From assembly GCA_902629285.1 (NCBI GenBank), contig CACOQN010000009.1, forward strand, positions 1-62,896: a stretch of DNA of 62,896 nucleotides. Reading direction: 5' to 3'. A program made the position numbers and the translations under genes. This DNA is from an uncultured Pelagibacteraceae bacterium. Its GTDB lineage: Bacteria; Pseudomonadota; Alphaproteobacteria; Pelagibacterales; Pelagibacteraceae. A model generated the notes under the pieces. It was not told the DNA's origin, searched no databases, and saw only the letters and a program-made list of their open reading frames with translations. This document shows, piece after piece, positions 1 through 9,570 of this stretch (within the stretch, counting starts at the first letter, position 1; every line of letters begins with the position of its first letter).

Positions 1-266
1 CCACCTACTTTTCTATCTACCTCAACACCTCTTTTATAGATAATAACTGTTGGAACACCTCTAATGCCCGCAACACTTCCTGTATTAATTCCACCATCCT
101 CTATATCTGCAATATAAAAGTTCGCATTATAATTTGATGACAATTTATCCATTACAGGCTTCAAGGCTGTACATGGAGAACACCAAGTTGCAGAAAATTG
201 TATTACTGAAACTTCTTCTTGTTTAATTTTATTTTCAAAATCTTCGTCTTTAAAATCTATAAGCAT
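1..266 (-). CDS. Thioredoxin-like protein, 3' end cut by window
   Basis: The first 88 residues of a thioredoxin-fold protein read leftward from an ATG at 266 and run off the window edge. The active site WCSPC (about residues 28-32) is followed by an alpha-helix, and the conserved cis-proline segment RGVPTVIIYKRG is at about 69-80. Trx-family proteins of this length and layout reduce protein disulfides in the cytoplasm; there is no signal peptide, so a cytoplasmic place is inferred. The central residues SP differ from the GP of classical TrxA, so it may be a specialised paralogue rather than the main thioredoxin. The 218 bp upstream (267-484) hold no gene that I can see and presumably carry its promoter. 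Confidence 0.85.
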   Translation of the reverse strand, partial: MLIDFKDEDFENKIKQEEVSVIQFSATWCSPCTALKPVMDKLSSNYNANFYIADIEDGGINTGSVAGIRGVPTVIIYKRGVEVDRKVG

Positions 267-484
267 AATATGTTTTTTATAATTTAAATTTATATTTGAT
301 AGATTAGTATGTAGTGATTGAAGATTAATTTGCAACTGTTAACTTTATTATTCCTGAAATTTACAAAAATTTATTAAACTTAAAAGACCCTTTTCTCATT
401 GAAAATTCATCAAAGTAATATTCTGTGACATTAAATTCCAAGAACTTTATTTACTTTATCAGTTATTAATGATTTTGATTCTTT

Positions 485-1063
485 TTATTTTACAGCTTTG
501 CCTTCTATCCATTCACCTTTGAAGGTTTTACCTGTATCCCAAATATATTCACCTTGCCCATGTCTTCTAAAGGCCTTCATTTCGCCCGTGTAAGTTCCAT
601 TTGAGTACTTGCACACCTTAATTTTAGGATCATTAGTATTTTCGCAGTGAGGAGAAATCTTATAAATATTATCTCCATTATAAAGAAAATAAAAAATTAT
701 AAACGAAACCGCAAAAGGACCAATAATTATTATTTTTGAAATTAATTTATATTTTTTATTATCCCCAAAAGCTTCATCAAAAATTTTTAAAATTTCAAGA
801 GCACAATAAATATAAACAAAAATCCATATTACGTTTACTAAAAAATCAAAATTTAAAAAAAAACCAGCCGAGAATACAAAAACTAAAAATAAAGCATTTA
901 TTATTGAAAAACCAATTAGAGATAAAATATTTGAGATACTAAGAGCTATTAAAATTGTACCACTCTTATTTTTTATAAAATCCCCTATCCATGCAGCTAA
1001 TCCAGTTAAAATTACAAAATAAAGCAAATAGGTTAGATATGGATGTACGAGATTTATATTCAT
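485..1063 (-). CDS. Membrane protein with C-terminal MORN-type repeats
   Basis: A 192-residue protein. The first about 125 residues are strongly hydrophobic with roughly four membrane segments. The last 45 residues carry two MORN-like units: YSNGTYTGEMKAFRRHGQGE, then a second W-containing unit ending FKGEWIEGK. MORN repeats are short beta-hairpins that often mediate membrane or protein contacts; no enzyme domain is visible. The ATG overlaps the stop of the upstream leucine-rich-repeat gene in an ATGA, so the two are probably translated together. The charged C-terminal part is likely on one face of the membrane and the function is unknown. The start is well fixed by the overlap. Confidence 0.7.
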   Translation of the reverse strand: MNINLVHPYLTYLLYFVILTGLAAWIGDFIKNKSGTILIALSISNILSLIGFSIINALFLVFVFSAGFFLNFDFLVNVIWIFVYIYCALEILKIFDEAFGDNKKYKLISKIIIIGPFAVSFIIFYFLYNGDNIYKISPHCENTNDPKIKVCKYSNGTYTGEMKAFRRHGQGEYIWDTGKTFKGEWIEGKAVK

Positions 1064-3960
1064 TTAGTTATACCTTTATCTTCTTTAATTCTCATTTTGA
1101 GTTTATCAAAAATATTATTGCTATTAATTTTTAATTTACTTTCATCTTCTTTTTCAATTAAATCGAATTCTTCTTTATCTTTTTCTTCAATATTGTAGGA
1201 GGTAATATCTTTTTCTAGATTTTTTTTCTGAAGATTTAACAGAAATTTTTGTCTTTTCGTTGCTATTTTATCAAATAATTCTTCTAGCTCTTTTATAGAA
1301 AATTTTTTATCAGCAATAAACAAATTCATTTTTGATTTTGAAAGTTCAATTGTATTTTTTAGTCTTGTTCCAATATTTTCATCAAAAGAAAGATCTAATT
1401 CCTCAATGTTATTAAAATTACCTATTTTTTTAAAATCTATAACTACAGGATTTTTTGCATTTTTTTCTCTTCGTCTTATTTCTTTTTGATATGCTGAGTC
1501 GTATTCACTCTCATATTCTTGTTTAATTACACAATCACTACAATCTATTGATAATCTAATTTTTTTAATATTTTTAAATCCTGTGGTTATTTTTTCATAC
1601 CATTCATTAGCTCTAATAAGTTCTTTTTTCTCGTAATTACATAAAATTTGAATTTCTTCTAAATCACTATTTATAAGCTTTAGAAATTTATCAATATTTA
1701 CATTAATTTTAGCATCTCCAAATCTGGGAAAATAAATTCCAAGTCTTTTAAGTTTCTTTGAGAATTTTATAAAATCAAAATCTTTTTCTGTGAGAGGTTC
1801 ATGAATTGTACCATCATCAGAGTTACTATCTTTCGTAATCATGTATGGATTTGAAATTTCGAGATCCTCTAAATTTTCAAGATTTTTTAAATTTTTGATT
1901 AAGGTTTGATCAATACTTGATATTTCTAACTTTTTTAAATTCTTTAGGTTATTAAAATTACTTAAATCTACATCTGTGGTGTTCCATCTTGTATCATCAT
2001 AGTTATAAGTTACACCAATATTAAGTTTAATATCCTCTAATTTTTTACATTTATCAATATTGCAAACAATTTTAGTTTTATCAGATCTATTTTCTTTCAT
2101 GAAAGGATGATGAATGCTCAAGTTTAGTTTTTTTAAATTTTTGAAAACTGGAAACTCCATCCATAAGTTGTCTTTCTGATCTACATGATTTGAGAAATAT
2201 AATTCCTCTAAATTTTCAAACATCTTTAAATAATTCAAAGAACAAGGGGGAGAAGATCGAATATAAAATTTTTTGATATTTAAATGATTTATTGATTTTG
2301 GGAAACTAAAACTTTGATCTTTATAAATTTTTTCATGATTAGCATAACGATCTTTCTCTACATTATAAAAATCAATTTCTTCTATATTATTAAAAATAAT
2401 TTTTTTAGATTCATCTAAATAGCTTTTTCTTATTATGGGAACACAACAACCTGGATTTTTATTAAAATCTGGAATAACTACTTCAAAAATATCATACTCA
2501 TAAAAATTTTTAAAAGACTCCTCACTCTTTTTCTTTAAATTAGCAATATCTATCGGTCCTTCAAAGATAGATAAATAATAAGGATCATGCATATCTATGT
2601 CTACAAGCTCTATATTTTTAAATTTTTTTAAGGTTTCGGATTTTGAATTATCATCAATAACTATTATCGACTTTATTTCATTAAAATATAATTTCTCTAA
2701 AAAACTTCCAATCTCTTCATAATTTAGATTTTTAATTACAATAAAATTTTTATAACTTTCTTTATTTTGACTATCAATAAAGAATTTAAAGATCTCAATA
2801 AATTTATAATAATCTGAATTTAGGTCATTTTTATTTTTTAAATTTTTGAAATTTATTTCACATAAAACTTTTTTTTTTATTATGTCTCTTGCAACTCTAA
2901 TGAAATATTCTGATCTCATACGATTATCAGTATCCCAATAATCATTTTCATCTATTTCTATAGTAATTTTTTTTAAAGATTTATTTGTTAAAATTTTTTC
3001 GGATATAAAATCTAAAGTTGACTCATAATACTCCATATAATCATCTAAAAAAGATCCAAATGTATTAATTATTACATTGTCAAAATCAGATTTTAAAACT
3101 TCATTAAATAAATTTGAGTAACCATGATAATATTGAGAGGGCCAATGAACTTCTAAAGTATCTTTTAATTTATTGTGTCTTTCTACTTGAGTTTTATTTC
3201 TATCTTCAGGTTCGAAATACTCATAATCTAGTAGCAAAGTTTTTGCTTTTATAAGTTTATCTCTAAAATTAGATATTTTTTGATTATTGATATTAATTTT
3301 CTGAGTATTAGGTAATGATAAAAGTTTTTCTAATAATATTTTATTATCAGAAATTTCATCGTCATTTTGTGTTAATTGAATATTTCTTAAATTTTTTAAT
3401 CTTAATAAATTATAAATATCACATTGAAAAAAAATATCTTTTCCCTCATATATTTCACTATATCCATAATCATAATCTTTCTCTTTGATATTTTTTAAAA
3501 AAATATCGTAGTTAACTAATTCAATTTCATTTAAGCCTAGATAAGCATTTGGATAGCTTGGAAAGCTGGTAATAAAATTATTAATCTCATACTGTCTGTC
3601 ATATAAATCTAGCATACTTAGATTGGGAGTTTGTTCATCAGGAAAAACAAAAATAACCTTATTTAATTGAGGTATTTTTATATTAATTTTTGTGTCAGAT
3701 TTTTTAATTACACAGTCATAATCATATTTTAATATATTTAAGCTTTCTATTTTTGAGATTGTTTTAAAAAAAATATTTTTATCAATTAAACAATTTTCGA
3801 GCTGTATTTTTTTAAGTTTAGTAAATTTATTTAACTCTTCCCAGTTTGTTTTGTTATTAAAGTTTTTAAGAATTAAATTAGTGATGTTTTCAGGATTTTT
3901 TATCTCATTTAGAAATGATTTAGAATTTACAGTTTTTAATTGATCAACTATAGTTTCCAT
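1060..3960 (-). CDS. Large leucine-rich-repeat-like protein, unknown function
   Basis: A 966-residue, very charged protein (rich in K, N, D, E) with no signal peptide and no membrane segment. Irregular leucine-rich-repeat-like units recur, for example LKNLRNIQLT, FENLEELYFSN, FKNLKKLNLSI and LKNLENLEDLEIS, most densely between residues 560 and 760. Such units form curved solenoids for protein binding. I see no nuclease, NTPase or effector domain, though the N-terminal half is not assigned. It lies upstream of the MORN gene with a 4-nt overlap and diverges from the Hsp70 gene with only 26 bp between start codons. That arrangement suggests a shared control region, and possibly a sensor or scaffold for the adjacent chaperone/protease set. 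The functional link is inference. Confidence 0.65.
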   Translation of the reverse strand: METIVDQLKTVNSKSFLNEIKNPENITNLILKNFNNKTNWEELNKFTKLKKIQLENCLIDKNIFFKTISKIESLNILKYDYDCVIKKSDTKINIKIPQLNKVIFVFPDEQTPNLSMLDLYDRQYEINNFITSFPSYPNAYLGLNEIELVNYDIFLKNIKEKDYDYGYSEIYEGKDIFFQCDIYNLLRLKNLRNIQLTQNDDEISDNKILLEKLLSLPNTQKININNQKISNFRDKLIKAKTLLLDYEYFEPEDRNKTQVERHNKLKDTLEVHWPSQYYHGYSNLFNEVLKSDFDNVIINTFGSFLDDYMEYYESTLDFISEKILTNKSLKKITIEIDENDYWDTDNRMRSEYFIRVARDIIKKKVLCEINFKNLKNKNDLNSDYYKFIEIFKFFIDSQNKESYKNFIVIKNLNYEEIGSFLEKLYFNEIKSIIVIDDNSKSETLKKFKNIELVDIDMHDPYYLSIFEGPIDIANLKKKSEESFKNFYEYDIFEVVIPDFNKNPGCCVPIIRKSYLDESKKIIFNNIEEIDFYNVEKDRYANHEKIYKDQSFSFPKSINHLNIKKFYIRSSPPCSLNYLKMFENLEELYFSNHVDQKDNLWMEFPVFKNLKKLNLSIHHPFMKENRSDKTKIVCNIDKCKKLEDIKLNIGVTYNYDDTRWNTTDVDLSNFNNLKNLKKLEISSIDQTLIKNLKNLENLEDLEISNPYMITKDSNSDDGTIHEPLTEKDFDFIKFSKKLKRLGIYFPRFGDAKINVNIDKFLKLINSDLEEIQILCNYEKKELIRANEWYEKITTGFKNIKKIRLSIDCSDCVIKQEYESEYDSAYQKEIRRREKNAKNPVVIDFKKIGNFNNIEELDLSFDENIGTRLKNTIELSKSKMNLFIADKKFSIKELEELFDKIATKRQKFLLNLQKKNLEKDITSYNIEEKDKEEFDLIEKEDESKLKINSNNIFDKLKMRIKEDKGITK

Positions 3961-3986
3961 AAATTTAACTTATCATATAAAAAAAA

Positions 3987-5528
3987 ATGTCAAAAGTTAT
4001 TGGAATAGATCTTGGAACAACTTTTTCAGCAATTGCAAGTTTAGATGATCTTGGAAATCCTGAGGTATTAGCAAGTATTGAAGATAATAGAAAGATTACA
4101 GCATCTGCCGTTTATTTAAAAGATAACGAAGTAATTGTAGGTGATAAAGCTTTAAATTATCTTAAAGATCAATCTAATAACGTTATTTTGCAGACTAAAA
4201 GAGAGATGGAAAACGACGTTGTTTACTCAACTGATGAAGGAAAGTGGGTCACTGATAAAGATTTAGTAGATGCTTATACACCCGCACAAGTAAGTTCCTT
4301 AATTTTAAAAAAATTAAAAGAGTATACCAGTGATGTTAAAAAAGTTGTCATCACTGTTCCTGCAATGTTTGCAGAAAAGGCAAGACAAGCAACATTAGAC
4401 GCAGCTAAAATTGCTGACCTTGAAGTCATAGAATTAATTAACGAACCAACTGCAGCTGTATTGCATTATGCAAGTTTACCAGGAGTAGAAGTAGGCGGCA
4501 GGGTTATGATCTTTGATCTAGGTGGTGGAACTTTTGATGTCACTTTTGCAGAAGTAAAAAATAAAAAAGTCGATGTGATGACTTCTAGAGGAGATAAATA
4601 TTTAGGTGGTAGAGACTTTGACAAAGAAATAACAAAATTAATGAAAAAAAAATATTTTGATGTTCATAATGTTGAAATAGATATTGAAAATAACAAAGAA
4701 TATATTCACAAAGCAGAAGAAGTAAAAAAAATTTTATCAGTTAAAGATAAAGCTAATATTGAAATTACTGGTCCTAAAGGCCCACAAAAAATAGAAATCA
4801 CTCAAGAAGAGTTCGAAGAATCTATTCAAACTTATATTGAAAAAATTAAAATGTTAATTGAAGAAGCGATGGAAGCATCAGGCATGAATCCAAGCAGAAT
4901 AAATCAAACTTTACTTGTTGGTGGAAGTACTAGAATGCCAATTATTACAAAAGTGTTAACGCAAATGATGGGCAAACCTCCTGTAAAAGGAGTAAACGTT
5001 GATGAAGCTGTTGTTTGTGGAGCAGCAATTTATGCAGGACTTAAAACTGAAAAAGAAACACTCAGTGATCAACAACAAGAAGCTTTAAAAGAAGTAAATT
5101 TAACAGATGTTTGTAATTTTTATATGGGAACATTAGCTGTTATTACTGATAATCATACAGGCAGAAGAGTGATAGCTAATACCATTATTATTGAAAGAGA
5201 TACTAAACTTCCAGTTTCTGTTACTAAAAGATACACAACTATTGCTGAAGGACAGGAAGAATTAGAGTGTAATGTTACACAAAGTGAGGGACCTGAAGAT
5301 AATAAAGAATTTGTAAATATTATTCATGAAGAAATGTTAAAATTGCCAAAAGGAAGACCTGCTAATCAACCAATAGATATTACATATTCTTATGATGAGT
5401 CTGGTAAAATGCACTGTATGTTTACTGATGTTGAGTCTGGAAATTCACATGAGATTGAGCTTACCCCTGAGACTACAGCAACATTAGATGATGCTAAGAA
5501 ACAAATAGAAAAAATATCTATTGAATAA
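3987..5528 (+). CDS. Short Hsp70 (DnaK-like) chaperone without lid
   Basis: A 513-residue Hsp70-family ATPase. The nucleotide-binding domain has the phosphate-1 motif IGIDLGTTFSA near the start, the phosphate-2 motif MIFDLGGGTFDV (about 173-184) and the adenosine motif LLVGGSTRMP (about 310). The C-terminal about 140 residues look like a beta-sandwich substrate domain, but the alpha-helical lid and EEVD-like tail of DnaK (about 640 residues) are missing. This is therefore not the housekeeping DnaK. It is first in a tight plus-strand run: its TAA is followed directly by the ATG of a TerB-like membrane protein, then an M48 protease. A role as a dedicated chaperone for this cluster is inferred. 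The start is set by the conserved N-terminus. Confidence 0.88.
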   Translation: MSKVIGIDLGTTFSAIASLDDLGNPEVLASIEDNRKITASAVYLKDNEVIVGDKALNYLKDQSNNVILQTKREMENDVVYSTDEGKWVTDKDLVDAYTPAQVSSLILKKLKEYTSDVKKVVITVPAMFAEKARQATLDAAKIADLEVIELINEPTAAVLHYASLPGVEVGGRVMIFDLGGGTFDVTFAEVKNKKVDVMTSRGDKYLGGRDFDKEITKLMKKKYFDVHNVEIDIENNKEYIHKAEEVKKILSVKDKANIEITGPKGPQKIEITQEEFEESIQTYIEKIKMLIEEAMEASGMNPSRINQTLLVGGSTRMPIITKVLTQMMGKPPVKGVNVDEAVVCGAAIYAGLKTEKETLSDQQQEALKEVNLTDVCNFYMGTLAVITDNHTGRRVIANTIIIERDTKLPVSVTKRYTTIAEGQEELECNVTQSEGPEDNKEFVNIIHEEMLKLPKGRPANQPIDITYSYDESGKMHCMFTDVESGNSHEIELTPETTATLDDAKKQIEKISIE

Positions 5529-7073
5529 ATGAAATTGTTAATTTCATTATTGTTTTCAATAATTATTTTAAGCTCAAATTTATATGGATCAGATAATTCA
5601 AGAGATAATTTTATAAAAAAATCAAACGAAAATACTCAAGAAATAATACCAAAACTTAGTAACGAGCAATTACAAGTGTTAATAAAAAAATTACCAAGGG
5701 AAAATTCAGTTACACAAAGTAATGCAAGTGAAGATTGGTTCAAAAAATTAAGGCCATTTATAGTACCATTAATTATAGTTCTTTATTTAATTTTTAGAAC
5801 AGATAACAAAACTGAGGATAAACCTAAAAAAAATACCAAAACTAAAAGTACTCGTTCTCGAACGGAAGAATTTATTAAAAAACATAATGAAGATAATAAG
5901 AATAATGAAATTACAGAAACAAAAGAGGACAAAGAATACGAAGATGAGTGGAATTATGATCAGGATGAACTCGAACAATTAAGAATTAAAATAGAAGAAC
6001 AGCAAGTTGAAAACTCTAAAGTATACGACGTAGAGGCGATTGGAATGCTAGGATTTACTCAAGACCAAGTTGATCAAACAAAACTTGAAAATGAAGAAGC
6101 AAAATTCACTTGTTATGTTTTTGATGTAACAGACGAAAATAACGAAATCGCACTACAAGGTCTAACTGATCCATATAGAGATGATAAATTTTTGTTACAA
6201 TCAAATAGGAACATGAAAGTTGGTTTTGGATATGCATACAATATTTGGACACCCATGTTTAGATTTCCTGTATCTTTAGTAATTCCACCAAATAGAGGTA
6301 AAAGAAAACTTAAGTTTGTCGTGAGTGCTACAAAATTAAAAGCAGAGTTTGAAAATGGTAAAATTAAAAATAAGAAGGATTTATATTTTGATGTTGAAAC
6401 TTTATTTGATTTAAATTTTGAAGAGCCTGGATATTTAGATGCTGAACAATATGAAGGTGATATTAATGAAAAAATTGTACAATTAGGAATGGCCGTTGCT
6501 TATTCAGAAAAAAAAATCAATACAGCAGGAATTGAAGCGATAAAGAACTGGATCAATACAGAAATCATTTGGAAGAATTATTTTGAGGATAGTACTGATC
6601 AAAAAATTAAATATTCATTTTTATTAAAGAATACCCTTGAATTATTAAAAAATAATAAACTTTCATTATCTGAAATTGTAAAAGAAATTAATTACAAATC
6701 TTCTGTATCAAAAAGATATGATGCTATGAATTTATTGTTAAATATTGCAGGTTCTGATGATCGTTTAAGTAAAGAAGAAGATAAATTATTAAACAATACT
6801 GCACGAGCACTTGAGCTTGATTTAAGTCGTTTTCAGCAAATGAAAACTTCAACAATTGCAAATATTGAAACCATTGAGGAGAGTGATGAAGATAGTGAAG
6901 AAACTATATTCAATTTTTCTAAAGATATGACCGACTCAGATAAATGTAAAAAATTAAGAGAAGAATACACAAGATGGAATAGACAAACAAATAATTCCAG
7001 TGAAAAAATTAGAAACCAAGCACGAAAAATGGTTGAGTTAACCGCAAATTTAAGAAAAAAATACAATTGTTAA
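5529..7073 (+). CDS. Membrane-anchored protein with TerB-like domains
   Basis: A 514-residue protein. It begins with a hydrophobic signal-like segment (residues 1-20) and has a second membrane segment (about 75-92, FIVPLIIVLYLIF), then a highly charged K/E/D-rich linker (about 93-160). A central unassigned beta-rich region spans about 165-300. Two alpha-helical stretches resemble TerB units: one from about 315 (LGMAVAYSEKKINTAGIEAI) and one from about 396 (LLNIAGSDDRLSKEEDKLL). TerB-type domains occur in tellurite and stress-response membrane complexes and bind metal through acidic residues. A C-terminal basic helix has no HPD, so it is not a J domain. It starts directly after the Hsp70 stop and overlaps the following M48 gene by one base (TAATG). 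Confidence 0.65.
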   Translation: MKLLISLLFSIIILSSNLYGSDNSRDNFIKKSNENTQEIIPKLSNEQLQVLIKKLPRENSVTQSNASEDWFKKLRPFIVPLIIVLYLIFRTDNKTEDKPKKNTKTKSTRSRTEEFIKKHNEDNKNNEITETKEDKEYEDEWNYDQDELEQLRIKIEEQQVENSKVYDVEAIGMLGFTQDQVDQTKLENEEAKFTCYVFDVTDENNEIALQGLTDPYRDDKFLLQSNRNMKVGFGYAYNIWTPMFRFPVSLVIPPNRGKRKLKFVVSATKLKAEFENGKIKNKKDLYFDVETLFDLNFEEPGYLDAEQYEGDINEKIVQLGMAVAYSEKKINTAGIEAIKNWINTEIIWKNYFEDSTDQKIKYSFLLKNTLELLKNNKLSLSEIVKEINYKSSVSKRYDAMNLLLNIAGSDDRLSKEEDKLLNNTARALELDLSRFQQMKTSTIANIETIEESDEDSEETIFNFSKDMTDSDKCKKLREEYTRWNRQTNNSSEKIRNQARKMVELTANLRKKYNC

Positions 7074-8209
7074 TGAACAATTTGGATAAATTTAGATATT
7101 CGTATGACGATCCTACACAATTAAATATTTCTTTAAAAAAGGATCCTTATGAAAAAGTTAATGATTTAAAATCAAATAATCTAAATCAACTTCTTTCAAC
7201 TTCTGTAAAGGTAACTAAAGAAATTTTTCCTGACATAAATAAAGCAATCGAAAACGTTTTTAAGCGTTTGAAAATTGAGAATAATTTAAATTTTTTTGTA
7301 ACTGCTAACCATATTCAAACACAAGCTATGTGTAGTGCGATGCCATTAGGGAATAGTGCTGAAATTATATTAACATCAAAATTAATTGAGCTTTTAAATG
7401 GCGAAGAATTAGAGTCTGTCATTGCCCATGAAGTAGCTCATTTTTATTATCAGCATGCACTTTACCCTCAAGCTAATTCTTCCACCAATAGAATAGAGAT
7501 CTTAAATCTTTTAAATTTTTCAAGGGCAGCAGAGATTAGTGCAGATAGAATTGGGTTCCTTGGATGTGGAAGTTTAGAGGCTTCCTTAAGAGCTATGTTA
7601 AAAATTACCTCAGGCTTAAGTGATAAATATTTAAAATTTAATTTTAGTAGTTATTTAGATCAGCTCAGAGAATTAAAGGAAATAAAAGGTGACAAAAATC
7701 TATTATATTCTACACACCCCAATTTCTTAAACAGAATGCAAGCTTTGATATGGTTTTCAATGTCAAATGAGTACAACAACAATTTTGATACAGGTAAAAA
7801 AGGAAGTTTTGATCTCAAAGAAGCTGATGAAAAAATTAATGAAAGTATAAAAAAAGTAATTGGAGATGAAGTAGATTATTCTAACAAAGATGTTGTGAGT
7901 AGAGCTTTGATGTGGGGTTCTATTGATATCTTTTTATCTGATAAAAAATTTTCAAAGAAAGAGCAAGAATTATTCAAAAAGAATTTCGGTGACAAACGAA
8001 CTCAAAGTATGCTTTCATTTATGAAAATGGCTAATCCAAAGTCTATCCAAGTTAAGATCGATAATACTTTTAAAGAAGCATCAACACTTTTGAAAAAAGA
8101 TAAGGAAAACATCATTAATGAATTAAGTAAACTAGTTAAAGTGGCTGATGGTGATCAAAGTAGTCTAAAAAATACAATTAAAAAGTTAAAGACAAGTATT
8201 AAATTATAA
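7073..8209 (+). CDS. M48-family zinc metalloprotease with C-terminal TerB-like region
   Basis: A 378-residue protein with the zinc-protease motif HEVAH (about 118-122, in ESVIAHEVAHFYYQH) and the downstream SRAAEISADRIG motif that supplies the third metal ligand and the conserved D. This is the layout of M48 (HtpX/Ste24-like) peptidases. Unlike HtpX it has no obvious membrane helices, so it probably acts in the cytoplasm or on a membrane partner. The last about 120 residues are helical (ALMWGSIDIFLSDKKFSKKE resembles a TerB unit). I chose the ATG at 7073, which overlaps the upstream TAA, over a TTG two codons earlier. Co-directional clustering with Hsp70 and a TerB protein suggests a protein-quality or defence module; that is inference. 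Confidence 0.8.
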   Translation: MNNLDKFRYSYDDPTQLNISLKKDPYEKVNDLKSNNLNQLLSTSVKVTKEIFPDINKAIENVFKRLKIENNLNFFVTANHIQTQAMCSAMPLGNSAEIILTSKLIELLNGEELESVIAHEVAHFYYQHALYPQANSSTNRIEILNLLNFSRAAEISADRIGFLGCGSLEASLRAMLKITSGLSDKYLKFNFSSYLDQLRELKEIKGDKNLLYSTHPNFLNRMQALIWFSMSNEYNNNFDTGKKGSFDLKEADEKINESIKKVIGDEVDYSNKDVVSRALMWGSIDIFLSDKKFSKKEQELFKKNFGDKRTQSMLSFMKMANPKSIQVKIDNTFKEASTLLKKDKENIINELSKLVKVADGDQSSLKNTIKKLKTSIKL

Positions 8210-8222
8210 GTTTAAATTATAT

Positions 8223-8909
8223 ATGGGATTGTTTGATATTTTTAAAGATGATGTAGGTAAAACTGGATTAGGCGTTTGTCATGGTCTGGACCTAAGTGAG
8301 TGGACAGATGGTTATAAAACTGATGAAGAAGGAATTATTAATTTTGTAAATAATTCTTTAGATGAAATGCCTTATGAAGATTTTATAAAAATGTTACAGA
8401 AAAGAAAATCTCATAGAAAATTTACTGATCAAGAATTAAATGGAAAAATGAATAAAATGTTTATTTCAAAATCATTAAACGACGATACCTCATTTGTACC
8501 AGACGTAAAATATGTTTATTATCCAAGTGTTTTTTTAGATACCAAACATGAAGAGAACCCTTGTGGTTATAGAATTTTAGACTCGAATGTTCTTTATGAT
8601 GGAACAAAGTTTATTGAAGGAAACTTTAAAACATTAGCTATTATAAACTTTAATAATAATGAAGCCTATTGGGGTAAAAAAATAAATTCAAATAAACCTA
8701 TAAGATCAGTAGGTTTTCAATATTTAGATTTAGATGATGATGAATATAAATTAATCAAAAACCATGAAAAAAATATTTTAAAAGAGGATTTAGTTCAAGA
8801 TACGTGGGGAAAAATGCATATTGATGTTTATAATGGAATATTTAAAACAGAAAAAAGGAAAAACTATCCAATTAATAGATTTCAAACATTTTTAATATTC
8901 CAAGAATAA
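8223..8909 (+). CDS. Hypothetical protein, MGLFDIF paralogue 1
   Basis: A 228-residue protein I do not recognise. It begins MGLFDIFK, as does the next gene. The two share a common plan: TGYK/DGYK near residue 30, then GNFKTLAIINF or GKFKNLVVLNI, then YWGKKI or YWEKKI, and a C-terminal block ending FKTEKRKNYPINRFQTFL. The protein is soluble by composition, with no signal peptide or membrane helix. It follows the M48 gene by 13 bp and precedes its paralogue by 4 bp, so it is probably part of the Hsp70-TerB-M48 run. The N-terminal GLFDIF amphipathic segment also starts many bacterial proteins that work near membranes or with chaperones, but no function can be assigned. Confidence 0.65.
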   Translation: MGLFDIFKDDVGKTGLGVCHGLDLSEWTDGYKTDEEGIINFVNNSLDEMPYEDFIKMLQKRKSHRKFTDQELNGKMNKMFISKSLNDDTSFVPDVKYVYYPSVFLDTKHEENPCGYRILDSNVLYDGTKFIEGNFKTLAIINFNNNEAYWGKKINSNKPIRSVGFQYLDLDDDEYKLIKNHEKNILKEDLVQDTWGKMHIDVYNGIFKTEKRKNYPINRFQTFLIFQE

Positions 8910-8913
8910 AAGT

Positions 8914-9555
8914 ATGGGATTATTTGATATTTTTAAAGTTAATAACGAAGTAGATGCTTTTGGAGAATATAATTTGTTATCTACAGCTGGAAAGTTTGAT
9001 ACTGGGTATAAACAAGATACAAAAGGATTAATAAAATTTGTTAAAAAACATTTAAAAAGTGGAAGTTTAAAAAAAGAATTAGATTATAAAGTTTCTGATG
9101 AAAATATCAGTGAAACAATTAATAAGGTAAAAACATCGGGTCATGGAATTTTTTATATTCCTGCAAGACTTATTAATAATGATGAACATGATGTAATTAA
9201 AGGTTTTAAAATTATGGATGTACCTTTTCAGAATAACCATGATGAAATTAATGGCAAATTTAAAAATTTAGTAGTTTTAAATATAAGTAAAAACCATGAA
9301 TATTGGGAAAAAAAAATTGATTATGATGGAAGAATAAGAAGTTTTTCGTACCAATTTATAAATCTTGATAAACAAGAATATGAATTATTAAAACCATATG
9401 AAAAAAAGATTTTGAAAAAAGGTGACAAGTTAATTGATACATACATTGAATTTTATAATACTATATATACTGGACTTTTTAATACAGACAAAAGAAAAAA
9501 ATATCCTATAGATCAATTCAGAAGCTTTCTTGGTTTTGAAGAACAATCTAATTAA
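8914..9555 (+). CDS. Hypothetical protein, MGLFDIF paralogue 2
   Basis: A 213-residue tandem paralogue of the preceding gene. The shared elements are the N-terminus MGLFDIFK, a TGYKQDTKGLIKFV segment, GKFKNLVVLNISKNHEYW, the RIRSFSYQFINLD block (IRSVGFQYLDLD in paralogue 1) and the ending FNTDKRKKYPIDQFRSFL. Overall identity is moderate by eye, so this is an old duplication rather than a recent repeat. No known domain, signal peptide or membrane helix is visible. It is the last gene of the plus-strand run, and its stop lies 15 bp from the convergent stop of the next minus-strand gene, with no clear terminator hairpin between them. Confidence 0.65.
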   Translation: MGLFDIFKVNNEVDAFGEYNLLSTAGKFDTGYKQDTKGLIKFVKKHLKSGSLKKELDYKVSDENISETINKVKTSGHGIFYIPARLINNDEHDVIKGFKIMDVPFQNNHDEINGKFKNLVVLNISKNHEYWEKKIDYDGRIRSFSYQFINLDKQEYELLKPYEKKILKKGDKLIDTYIEFYNTIYTGLFNTDKRKKYPIDQFRSFLGFEEQSN

Positions 9556-9570
9556 GCTGACCTAAGGTTA

